Of a DNA stretch of 10,850 bases, positions 1-5,257 are shown one piece after another. Made by a program: the position numbers and the translations under genes. How positions within the stretch are numbered: position 1 is the first letter of the stretch; each line of letters begins with the position of its first letter. Origin of the DNA: Pyrinomonadaceae bacterium (GTDB lineage: Bacteria; Acidobacteriota; Blastocatellia; Pyrinomonadales; Pyrinomonadaceae). Below the pieces are notes generated by a model, which was given only the letters and a program-made list of their open reading frames with translations, had not been told where the DNA came from and made no database searches. The stretch is taken from contig JACMLC010000515.1 of assembly GCA_014379795.1 (NCBI GenBank), positions 1 through 10,850 of the forward strand, given 5' to 3'.

Positions 1-330
1 CGTGAGGAGTTCCGCTTCGCGTCCATCCTGAAAACCGTAAATTGGCCCGACTGTGTGAATCACATGACGCGCCGCGAGGTTACCGCCCGTCGTGATAACC
101 GCCTCGCCCGTCGGCAAGCCTTCGGGGTACTGCGTGCGGCGAATCTCACGACACTCTTCCAAAATCCGCCCGCCGCCCGCGCGGTGTATCGCGCCGTCCA
201 CGCCGCCGCCGCCGAGCAACGTCGAGTTGGCCGCATTAACTATCGCGTCCGTCTCCTGCCGCGTGATGTCGCCAGTGAGCACAACGACGTGACCATCCAG
301 AAAACTTTTGACGAAAGGTGCAGAGTCCAT
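1..330 (-). CDS. Macro-domain protein (ADP-ribose/O-acetyl-ADP-ribose hydrolase-like), 3' end outside window
   Basis: The first 110 codons of a macro-domain protein, reading off the left edge of the window. My translation of the minus strand from the ATG at 330-328 begins MDSAPFVKSF. It then shows the family's ordered motifs: GDIT at residues 20-23, the ADP-ribose loop VNAANSTLLGGGGVDGAIHRAGG at 31-53 (with Asn32 and Asn35), PTGEAVIT at 73-80, and HTVGP at 92-96. This order matches the YmdB-type class, which removes ADP-ribose from proteins or hydrolyses O-acetyl-ADP-ribose in the cytoplasm. No good Shine-Dalgarno precedes the ATG, but family alignment supports the start because GDIT lies the usual ~20 residues in. 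It is 41 nt downstream of hicA on the same strand and may share its transcript. About 60-70 further residues would be expected beyond the edge. The domain assignment is firm; the exact substrate is unknown. Confidence 0.93.
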   Translation of the reverse strand, partial: MDSAPFVKSFLDGHVVVLTGDITRQETDAIVNAANSTLLGGGGVDGAIHRAGGGRILEECREIRRTQYPEGLPTGEAVITTGGNLAARHVIHTVGPIYGFQDGREAELLT

Positions 331-371
331 GAGCAATTAAGCGGAGGACAAGTCAAACAGAGATAAGCCGA

Positions 372-597
372 CTATTTATGTCTAAGTATTTCCTCTACTG
401 TGAGTCCAATGTCCTTTGCGATTTGCCGAAGAAGAATAGGCGAAAATATCCCTGCTGCCATGAAACGGCACGGTAGTTCCCCGCCCATCCTCATGCCTGT
501 ACTGTTTGTGCGAACCCCGTTGGCGTACTTCTACAAAGCCAAGCTTCTCCAAAATGGCGGTTACTTCTCTGGGCTTCAGTACAGGATATTTGCCCAT
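372..597 (-). pseudogene. hicA: HicA-family mRNA interferase toxin, frameshifted
   Basis: HicA toxins are small double-stranded-RNA-binding-fold ribonucleases that cleave mRNA and are held inactive by HicB. Residues 1-51 read as a normal HicA: a K-P-R-E-V-x-x-x-L-E-K-L-G-F helix, then RQRGSHKQYRH with the catalytic His30, then GRGTTVPFHGSRDI. After Ile51 the open frame turns into family-unlike sequence (FAYSSSANRKGHW...) and stops at 382. Dropping one base from the run of four A on the plus strand (443-446) restores SPILLRQIAKDIGLTVEEIL to a stop at 372-374. That is the expected HicA C-terminal helix, and gives 74 aa in total. The gene is therefore broken by a 1-nt insertion, or the base is a sequencing error. 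The start lies 2 nt after the hicB stop, typical of translational coupling. Family assignment is strong; whether the toxin is dead in the cell is undecided. Confidence 0.85.
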
Positions 598-599
598 CT

Positions 600-809
600 T
601 CAGGCGACCTTCACCGTTTGCGTACCAACAAACTCCGTCTCCGGTTCAGGCTCGCCATCCTCAATCAACATTTCAATTACTTCCTGCATGTTCTGTTGTA
701 ACTCATCAAGGGTTTCAGCCTGACTATGAGCGCCTGAAAATCCCGGCACATACCCGACATAAAAATCTGTATCAGGACACCTTTCGACAATATACGTGTA
801 GGTTTTCAT
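600..809 (-). CDS. hicB: HicB-family antitoxin (short form)
   Basis: A 69-aa antitoxin partner of the HicA toxin immediately downstream. The sequence is a single partial-RNase-H-like HicB domain: strand MKTYTYIVER, then DFYVGYVPGFSGAHSQAETLDEL (residues 15-37), a helix QQNMQEVIEMLIEDGE (38-53), and the ending EFVGTQTVKV (59-68). Longer HicB proteins add a C-terminal HTH or ribbon-helix-helix DNA-binding domain. This one has none, so direct autorepression by HicB is not expected, as in other short HicB proteins. The antitoxin comes first and the toxin second, the order seen in many hicBA loci. A GAGG lies 13 nt before the ATG, a long spacing, so the ribosome site is weak. The gene begins 40 nt after the end of the zinc-ribbon gene on the same strand. 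Confidence 0.9.
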   Translation of the reverse strand: MKTYTYIVERCPDTDFYVGYVPGFSGAHSQAETLDELQQNMQEVIEMLIEDGEPEPETEFVGTQTVKVA

Positions 810-849
810 GTTTACTTTATTACCTCAATAATGAATGACAGGCAATTGC

Positions 850-1356
850 TCAAACTTCTTTAGTGTTGCGTTTCTTCTCCGCAAACAACAGCTCGGTCGT
901 GCCTTCGGTGACGCTCGGAAGCGGCTCGAAATGAGATTCCGGTAAAAGCTTTCCGGTCGTCTCGCCCGACGGCAATTCTTCCGGCTGTTGTAGTCGCTGT
1001 TTGGTCGAAGCCTCTTTGACTTCGTTGGCTTTGGCAAAAAGGATCACTGAAAGAAGGCCGCAGGCGGCGAGAATCATAAAAGCAAGAAAGCCAATGCCTG
1101 ACCAGACTTTACCCTGCACGATCATTATCTTGTAAATGATTCCATACAGGATGAGACCCAGAACCCCTGCGCCGAAGGCGCTTAAGGCGGCGACGCCCCA
1201 CCACTCAAGCCTCTCTTTGCGCGCTTGCAAACTTTCATCCAATTTGGTCGGAAGCTGTTCGGTGAGCGAGTGCGCGGTCTTCTCCAAACTTAATCCGCAC
1301 GAGCGGCAAAACTTCTGATCCGTAGAATTTTTATTTCCACAGTTAGGGCAAAACAT
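850..1356 (-). CDS. Zinc-ribbon membrane protein, function unknown
   Basis: A 168-aa protein. Residues 1-21 form a zinc ribbon with Cys3, Cys6, Cys17 and Cys20 (CxxC-x10-CxxC), the N-terminal zinc_ribbon type found on many bacterial membrane proteins. A charged linker follows, then two hydrophobic segments at about 53-80 and 84-108, and a soluble tail of about 60 residues ending in SVTEGTTELLFAEKKRNTKE. I believe I have seen similar SVTE-x-TT tails on zinc-ribbon proteins from Acidobacteriota, but cannot verify this here. The likely topology is a hairpin in the inner membrane with both ends in the cytoplasm. The start is well supported: GAGGAGG lies 5 nt before the ATG, and the zinc ribbon begins at residue 3. 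It is 72 nt downstream of the CBU_0592-like gene. No enzymatic motif is visible and no specific role can be given. Confidence 0.82.
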   Translation of the reverse strand: MFCPNCGNKNSTDQKFCRSCGLSLEKTAHSLTEQLPTKLDESLQARKERLEWWGVAALSAFGAGVLGLILYGIIYKIMIVQGKVWSGIGFLAFMILAACGLLSVILFAKANEVKEASTKQRLQQPEELPSGETTGKLLPESHFEPLPSVTEGTTELLFAEKKRNTKEV

Positions 1357-1428
1357 GGCTGCCTCCTCAAGGCTTTGGCAAGAATCTTTTCAACTCTAAA
1401 TACGTTGCGGTCTGGAAACAGTTTCAGT

Positions 1429-1728
1429 TTACCGGCTGAGGCTAATCTTGCTCCGCCACCAATGCCAGAGGCCGATCAGGCTGATTAAAGCCCATGCTCC
1501 TTCGAGCAGGATAAAGCCGAGTTGCCCTGTGTTGACCGCCGCCCAGCAGAGCAACACACCGCCTGTAAAATTGAGAATGAGATAAGCGAAGCTGTCAGCC
1601 GAGATGCGATTGAAACGCTGCAACGCAAAGGCCAGCAGCACGAAGATTGCGCCGAGAAGCGCGACGGCCTGTTCGAGAAGATTCGTCAGTGTTGCCGCGA
1701 GATACAGCGCCGTGAGCGAAGCTGTCAT
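1429..1728 (-). CDS. CBU_0592-like small integral membrane protein
   Basis: A 99-aa hydrophobic protein with three predicted membrane segments at about 16-37, 46-65 and 67-90, ending in a basic tail (HWWRSKISLSR). The pattern of a first helix followed by N-R-I-S-x-x-S-x-A-Y-L-x-L-N-x-x-G, then GFILLEGAWALISLIGL resembles the family named after Coxiella CBU_0592, whose function is unknown. Its ATG directly abuts the TAA of the preceding gene (TAA at 1731-1729, ATG at 1728-1726), so it probably depends on translational coupling; no separate Shine-Dalgarno is evident. There is no obvious hairpin terminator after it, so transcription could continue into the zinc-ribbon gene. The membrane nature is clear; the family name is recognised by motif and is moderately secure. 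Confidence 0.75.
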   Translation of the reverse strand: MTASLTALYLAATLTNLLEQAVALLGAIFVLLAFALQRFNRISADSFAYLILNFTGGVLLCWAAVNTGQLGFILLEGAWALISLIGLWHWWRSKISLSR

Positions 1729-2073
1729 TTACGCATCATCCCACTCTTCGCGCGGCTCGACTTTGACCTCATCGAACATGTCCTGACGCCGCACTGCTTC
1801 GGCGACGCCTTTGGCCTTGTGTTCCGTGAGCGGATGCTCCGGGTCTACGCTGGCGATTTCAAACAGGCGGTCATCCAGCATCAGGACGCCGAGCATGCCG
1901 AGCGCGACTCCCGGCGTAATTTCGATGTCGCCCATGTTGTGGATACGAAAATGGCCTGTCTGCTCGACCCAATCTTCGATGAAGGGGTCGCGCAAGGCGT
2001 GTTCGGCTTCGGATTCTGAGAGGTATGCGCCCTCGACGATGAGACAGTATTCGCGCCCGGTAGTGGTCTTCAT
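1729..2073 (-). CDS. Hypothetical 114-aa soluble protein
   Basis: I do not recognise this protein. From the chosen ATG it begins MKTTTGREYCLIVEGAYLSESEAEHALRDPFIEDWVEQTGHF and ends in a strongly acidic tail (DMFDEVKVEPREEWDDA). It has no signal peptide, no membrane segment and no recognisable metal-binding pattern. A central stretch, IEITPGVALGMLGVLMLDDRLFEIASV, is mildly hydrophobic and probably forms the core. An upstream in-frame ATG at 2130 would add 19 residues of arginine-rich sequence (NIRRRRKNPTR). I prefer 2073 because that extension looks like translated leader and neither start has a good ribosome site. It sits first in the minus-strand run and abuts the membrane protein gene with no gap, which suggests a co-expressed pair. 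Codon use and the tight coupling argue that it is a real gene. Confidence 0.65.
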   Translation of the reverse strand: MKTTTGREYCLIVEGAYLSESEAEHALRDPFIEDWVEQTGHFRIHNMGDIEITPGVALGMLGVLMLDDRLFEIASVDPEHPLTEHKAKGVAEAVRRQDMFDEVKVEPREEWDDA

Positions 2074-2135
2074 GACACGAGTTGGGTTTTTGCGCCTGCG
2101 GCGTATATTTAGAGTACCTAATGCAACCAAAGATT

Positions 2136-2235
2136 AGCCACAGAGGCACAGAGACACGGAGATCAGAGCAGTCACTTGATTTAGCATCTCCTTCATCTAC
2201 TTTTATTGCTCCGTGTCTCTCCGGCCTCTGTGGCT
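2136..2235. repeat. Long inverted repeat with 8-nt tandem-built arms (MITE/REP-like)
   Basis: Left arm 2136-2161 and right arm 2209-2235 are inverted copies. AGCCACAGAGGC (2136-2147) pairs with 2224-2235 and AGAGACACGGAG (2150-2161) pairs with 2209-2220, both perfectly; the joining bases differ by one nucleotide. The loop is 47 nt (2162-2208). The left arm is itself close to a tandem of 8-mers (CCACAGAG, GCACAGAG, ACACGGAG). The element lies between two minus-strand genes and encodes no credible protein. It is too large and lacks the U-run for an intrinsic terminator. Very similar 'gccacagaggcacagagacac' phrases are, to my knowledge, common intergenic repeats in several phyla, which suggests a dispersed element, but I cannot check copy number here. 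Confidence 0.7.
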
Positions 2236-2289
2236 GAATTTTGTTAGGCGTTCTTAGGTTGTAACTTGCTCGCGCTACGGATGCCCCGT

Positions 2290-2305
2290 GCGGGCTTCAG
2301 CTCGC
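2290..2305. repeat. Short REP-like hairpin
   Basis: GCGGGC (2290-2295) and GCTCGC (2300-2305) form a 6-bp stem with one G-T pair around a TTCA loop. The heptamer GCTCGCG at 2300-2306 also occurs as a direct copy at 2268-2274. It lies in the same gene-free stretch as the long inverted repeat and the terminator. The motif resembles the small GC-rich hairpins of REP families but is short enough to be chance. Confidence 0.3.
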
Positions 2306-2353
2306 GATAACTTTACCACTGCGCGGCGAGTTGCAGCAAAGGTTTTTCCAGAC

Positions 2354-2395
2354 AAAAAAACTCCGCCGAAGGGCGCGAGCCTTTCGACGGAGTTT
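2354..2395 (-). terminator. Rho-independent terminator of the VWA gene
   Basis: Read on the minus strand, AAACTCCG and CGAAAGG are followed by a short GC-rich loop and then CCTTCGGCGGAGTTT, giving a stem of about 14 bp with one mismatch and one bulge. It runs directly into a tract of seven T (plus-strand A at 2354-2360). This is a textbook intrinsic terminator, placed 30 nt after the stop codon of the VWA gene at 2426, so that gene is very probably monocistronic or the last in its transcript. Confidence 0.8.
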
Positions 2396-2425
2396 AGAGT
2401 TTTCTGCCGTTGTGCTGACAGGATT

Positions 2426-3178
2426 TTAGTAAGCTCTGGCATACTGGTCATTGAGCGTCTGGCGCAGGCGATCAAAGTAGGAATCGAAGCTCACAAAGCC
2501 CGTCGTTCCCTGAAAGAAAGCGCGCCCGCCCGTCTCGTCCGAGAGACGATTGAGAGAGCTTTGTCCGTAGCTAACAGCGATGCGATTATGGCTCGTCAAA
2601 CCGACCGACGGCGCATAGAAAGAGTAAACAGCGACGTTGCGGCGATTGGCTTCGCGAATCGCTCTTTGGAGATCGAGCGTCTGACCGGCTGATGTCGAAT
2701 CAAAACCGCGCGACACATCGAGGCCGTCCGAGATCAAAAGAATGGCGTTGCGATTGCCGCTCTTTTCTTCTTTATCAAAGCGGCGCAGAGCCTCTATGAC
2801 TTCCACATAAGGATTGTAAGGCGACACGGCATCGCTGGAAACGGGAATGCGCAATGAATTCGCGGCCTTCTCCAAATCATCCGTGAACTTCTGGCGCACC
2901 TGCAACGAGCCGCTCCTGATATAGCCGACCATCACGCGTGAGCCTGCGGGCAACGAGCGGATAAATTCGCGCGTCACTTTCAATTCATTAGCGACCTGCG
3001 AATCCAAATCGTCCTGAATCAAAATCGCCAGATTCAAAGCCTCCGGGACGCCTGCCTTTTCAGAGCTTTTCTTATCTTCGCCGGTAAAAGCGACCGACTT
3101 TCTCGGAACAATCAACACAGCGGCCAGAGCTAAGGCCAAAACCATCAATGCCGCTAAGAAATTTCTTGTCTTCAACAT
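2426..3178 (-). CDS. Exported von Willebrand factor type A (VWA) domain protein
   Basis: A 250-aa protein with a Sec-type signal: basic MLKTRN, a hydrophobic core at about 7-24, and a likely cleavage near SVA (28-30). The rest is one VWA domain resembling the 'VWFA-related' proteins abundant in Acidobacteriota, which are thought to bind metal and protein ligands outside the cytoplasm. The metal-site loop is unusual: where the canonical motif is DxSxS, here residues 56-60 read DDLDS, so the middle Ser is Leu. The later Asp is present in LLISDGLD (Asp151). The domain continues through NVAVYSFYAPSVG and SLNRLSDETGGRAFF, then stops at LNDQYARAY, where my memory of homologs suggests further strands, so a shortened C-terminus is possible. 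AAGGA about 5 nt upstream supports the start. It is divergent from msrP and followed by a strong terminator. Its ligand is unknown. Confidence 0.85.
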   Translation of the reverse strand: MLKTRNFLAALMVLALALAAVLIVPRKSVAFTGEDKKSSEKAGVPEALNLAILIQDDLDSQVANELKVTREFIRSLPAGSRVMVGYIRSGSLQVRQKFTDDLEKAANSLRIPVSSDAVSPYNPYVEVIEALRRFDKEEKSGNRNAILLISDGLDVSRGFDSTSAGQTLDLQRAIREANRRNVAVYSFYAPSVGLTSHNRIAVSYGQSSLNRLSDETGGRAFFQGTTGFVSFDSYFDRLRQTLNDQYARAY

Positions 3179-3193
3179 GACTTCCTTCTCTCT

Positions 3194-3217
3194 TTTGTCT
3201 CTAAAGTTAGAGACAAA
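3194..3217. promoter_or_regulatory. 24-bp perfect palindrome upstream of the VWA gene (candidate operator)
   Basis: TTTGTCTCTAA (3194-3204) and TTAGAGACAAA (3207-3217) are perfect 11-bp inverted arms separated by AG. The 3' edge on the minus strand is 15 nt before the VWA start codon, just before its ribosome site. Symmetry of this length at this place fits a dimeric repressor site or a 5'-UTR hairpin. A TTGACGG (plus-strand 3235-3241 reversed) upstream resembles a -35 box, but I see no convincing -10 box at the right spacing. It could also affect the divergent msrP, whose start is 268 nt away. Confidence 0.5.
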
Positions 3218-3484
3218 CTCAAATCAAATAATTGCCGTCAAACTTAACCGTCAGGCAAGCTTTTTATTGCAGCATTATGATGCCCGGAAGCGTGCGAGGG
3301 TGGCTTGGAGAAGCGGACAAAGTTGAGAGGCAAGCTATCCTTGATGAGCCGATTTGACTGGCAGCAGCTCGCGGGCGTAGCGTTGAGCATCGAACCCCTG
3401 AAAAACCGCTTGAAGCATTCGCTTCGTAACTTCCTATGAATGGGAATGATAAATCAGAAGGTTTGAAACAAACGCGGTGCAAGG

Positions 3485-4465
3485 ATGCTGATTAAAAAGC
3501 CTGACGACATCAAATCGAGCGAGATCACGGACAAAGAGACTTATCTTAACCGCCGTAATTTTATGCGCGGGGCTGCGCTGCTGGCGACAACGGCGGCGAC
3601 CACTTGGCTCTATCGCGAATTGAACCCGCCGCCGCCCGTGACGCGTCCCGGCGAGAAGATCGCTGACATCGTCAAGCCCGCGCCCGCAGGAGGCTTTTCG
3701 ACGGACGAAGCGAAAACATCTTTTAAGGACATCACTAACTACAATAATTTTTACGAGTTCTCGACAGACAAGCAGGAAGTGTCGGAGCTGGCGCAGGGGT
3801 TTGTCACAAAGCCGTGGTCGGTCGCGGTCGAAGGTTTGGTCAACAAGCCAAAGGTTTACGACCTTGATGATTTGCTAAAGCTTGTGCCGCAGGAGGAGCG
3901 CATCTATCGCCTGCGCTGCGTCGAGCGTTGGTCTATGGTGATTCCGTGGGTCGGGTTTTCGCTCGCAGAGTTGTTGAAGCGAGTTGAGCCGACCGCGCAG
4001 GCGCGCTATGTGGCTTTTGAAACGCTGTACGACCCGAAACAATTTCCCGGACAGAGCGGTCTCGGAACGGGACTCGATTGGCCTTATGTCGAAGGCTTGC
4101 GTCTGGACGAAGCGATGCACCCGCTGACGATTCTGGCGACGGGTTTGTACGGCGAGAAGCTGCCGCCACAGGACGGCGCGCCGATTCGCTTAGTCGTGCC
4201 GTGGAAGTACGGCTTTAAGAGCATCAAGTCAATCGTCAAAATAAAGCTCGTCGAACAGATGCCGCCGACCGCTTGGAACCTGTATGCGCCACGCGAGTAT
4301 GGATTTTATTCCAACGTCAATCCGAACGTCAGCCACCCGCGCTGGAGTCAGGCCAAAGAGCAACGCATCGGCGAATACGGCCTGCGCGATACCATGATGT
4401 TCAACGGCTACGCAGAGCAGGTCGCGCAGCTCTATCAGGGGATGGATTTGCGAGTCAATTTTTGA
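3485..4465 (+). CDS. msrP: MsrP, periplasmic protein-methionine-sulfoxide reductase, molybdopterin catalytic subunit
   Basis: MsrP (YedY) reduces oxidised methionine in periplasmic proteins, using a molybdenum-molybdopterin cofactor and electrons from MsrQ. The 326-aa sequence is full length. It opens MLIKKPDDIKSSEIT, typical of the family, then a Tat signal with NRRNFMRG at residues 22-29 and a short hydrophobic stretch (30-42), so it is exported already folded with its cofactor. The molybdenum-binding cysteine is Cys145 in YRLRCVERWSMVIPWVGF (141-158). Other signatures are PWKYGFKSIKSI (239-250) and the C-terminal NPNVSHPRWSQA (279-290). Only AAGG immediately before the ATG resembles a ribosome site, with spacing that is too short, but the conserved N-terminus fixes the start. 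Its TGA overlaps the msrQ ATG by one base, so the two are co-translated. Confidence 0.97.
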   Translation: MLIKKPDDIKSSEITDKETYLNRRNFMRGAALLATTAATTWLYRELNPPPPVTRPGEKIADIVKPAPAGGFSTDEAKTSFKDITNYNNFYEFSTDKQEVSELAQGFVTKPWSVAVEGLVNKPKVYDLDDLLKLVPQEERIYRLRCVERWSMVIPWVGFSLAELLKRVEPTAQARYVAFETLYDPKQFPGQSGLGTGLDWPYVEGLRLDEAMHPLTILATGLYGEKLPPQDGAPIRLVVPWKYGFKSIKSIVKIKLVEQMPPTAWNLYAPREYGFYSNVNPNVSHPRWSQAKEQRIGEYGLRDTMMFNGYAEQVAQLYQGMDLRVNF

Positions 4466-5079
4466 TGGATACAAAATTTTCCAAAGTTCTGCTCTTCATC
4501 AACAGCCTTGTGCCGCTCGCGCTGCTCTCGTGGGATGCTTATCATAAAAAGCTCGGCGCGAATCCTTACGAGTTTGTGACGCGGACGACGGGGATGCTGA
4601 CGCTGGTCTTTCTGATGATTTCGCTGGCGGTCACGCCTTTGCGTAAAATTTCGGGTTGGAACTTTCTCGTAAAATTTCGCAGGATGCTTGGCCTCTACGC
4701 ATTCTTTTACGGCTTTCTGCACCTGATGACTTACATCTGGTTCGACCGCTTCTTTAATTTTAAGAGCATGGCGGGCGACATCATCCAGCGACCGTTTATC
4801 GCTATCGGGATGGCGAGCTTTTTCCTGTTGGTTCCGCTGGCGATTACTTCGACCAATGGCATGGTCAAGCGGCTCGGCGGCAAGCGTTGGAACAGATTGC
4901 ACAAGCTCGTCTATCTCACAGCCATCGGCGGCGTGTTGCATTACTACATGATAGTTAAATCCGACACGCGCGTGCCGCTCACCTTCGCCTTTGTTCTCGC
5001 GCTGCTGCTCGGCTATCGCATTTATGCTGCGAACCAGACGCCGAAGCTGCCCGTGCGCTCGCCGATTCCGCCGCGCTGA
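4465..5079 (+). CDS. msrQ: MsrQ, haem-binding membrane subunit for MsrP
   Basis: MsrQ is an inner-membrane b-type cytochrome of the ferric-reductase-like transmembrane family. It passes electrons from the quinone pool or a flavin reductase to MsrP. The 204-aa protein has about five to six hydrophobic segments (roughly 8-23, 43-58, 75-92, 110-126, 147-163 and 172-187). It has the expected candidate haem-ligand histidines: His86 in YGFLHLMTYIW, and His146 and His159 in RLHKLVYLTAIGGVLHYY. The start at 4465 is chosen because its ATG overlaps the msrP stop (ATGA arrangement) and the encoded N-terminus matches the family; an upstream in-frame ATG at 4273 only translates the msrP 3' end in another frame. 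The C-terminus ends in a short proline-rich tail. With msrP it forms a complete two-gene repair system. Confidence 0.96.
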   Translation: MDTKFSKVLLFINSLVPLALLSWDAYHKKLGANPYEFVTRTTGMLTLVFLMISLAVTPLRKISGWNFLVKFRRMLGLYAFFYGFLHLMTYIWFDRFFNFKSMAGDIIQRPFIAIGMASFFLLVPLAITSTNGMVKRLGGKRWNRLHKLVYLTAIGGVLHYYMIVKSDTRVPLTFAFVLALLLGYRIYAANQTPKLPVRSPIPPR

Positions 5080-5093
5080 AGCGGCAAATTTAT

Positions 5094-5122
5094 TTACCGT
5101 TCGACTCGACCGGAGTTATAAT
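5094..5122 (+). promoter_or_regulatory. Candidate sigma-70-type promoter for the TPR-CHAT gene
   Basis: A perfect TATAAT at 5117-5122 lies 17 nt after TTACCG (5094-5099), a weak -35 box sharing three of six positions with TTGACA. It sits 15 nt after the msrQ stop and would start a transcript with a leader of about 130 nt before the ATG at 5258. The -10 match is good; the -35 match is poor, so an extra activator or read-through from msrPQ is also possible. Confidence 0.4.
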
Positions 5123-5244
5123 TCCCGCCTCAGACGAATTGCTTTCAAGCATCACGCGGCTGCCCGGATACTAGAACCGCTTTTACCTCGCACACTGATT
5201 CTTCACAGAGACAGCTTTTGCAGTCGCGCAGGCTTTTCATCAAT

Positions 5245-5249
5245 GGAGG
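5245..5249 (+). promoter_or_regulatory. Ribosome binding site that fixes the start of the TPR-CHAT gene
   Basis: GGAGG at 5245-5249 is 8 nt before the ATG at 5258. The alternative in-frame ATG at 5243 would place this GGAGG inside the coding sequence and has no ribosome site of its own. The later ATG is therefore preferred, and it is followed directly by the basic signal-peptide region. Confidence 0.65.
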
Positions 5250-5257
5250 CCACTGCT

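Noticed and set aside
400..838. Two plus-strand open frames (107 and 110 aa) opposite hicA/hicB
   Set aside because: They are antisense to clear HicB and HicA coding sequence and have no domain content.
815..849. TTGCCT and TAATAA with a 17-nt spacer upstream of hicB as its promoter
   Set aside because: Both boxes match poorly and the transcript would begin almost at the ATG; co-transcription from the zinc-ribbon gene is as likely.
1522..2019. A 165-aa plus-strand open frame across the unknown protein and the membrane protein gene
   Set aside because: The minus-strand frames abut exactly, include a recognisable membrane family and have normal composition; the plus frame looks like antisense sequence.
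3264..3482. A 72-aa minus-strand open frame between the VWA gene and msrP
   Set aside because: Low-complexity residues, no ribosome site, no recognisable family, and it occupies the likely regulatory region for both flanking genes.
4273..4464. An upstream ATG that would lengthen msrQ by 64 residues
   Set aside because: It translates the msrP 3' end out of frame; the ATG overlapping the msrP stop gives the family N-terminus.
5070..5093. A 5-bp hairpin (GCCGC/GCGGC) overlapping the msrQ stop, followed by AAATTTATTT, as a terminator
   Set aside because: The stem is too short and the tail is not a T-run; it may weaken read-through, but I cannot support calling it.
4991..5257. An 89-codon upstream extension of the TPR-CHAT reading frame, overlapping the end of msrQ
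   Set aside because: The extension is Arg/Cys-rich, overlaps msrQ in another frame and has no ribosome site; GGAGG 8 nt before the ATG at 5258 and the signal peptide that follows fix the start.
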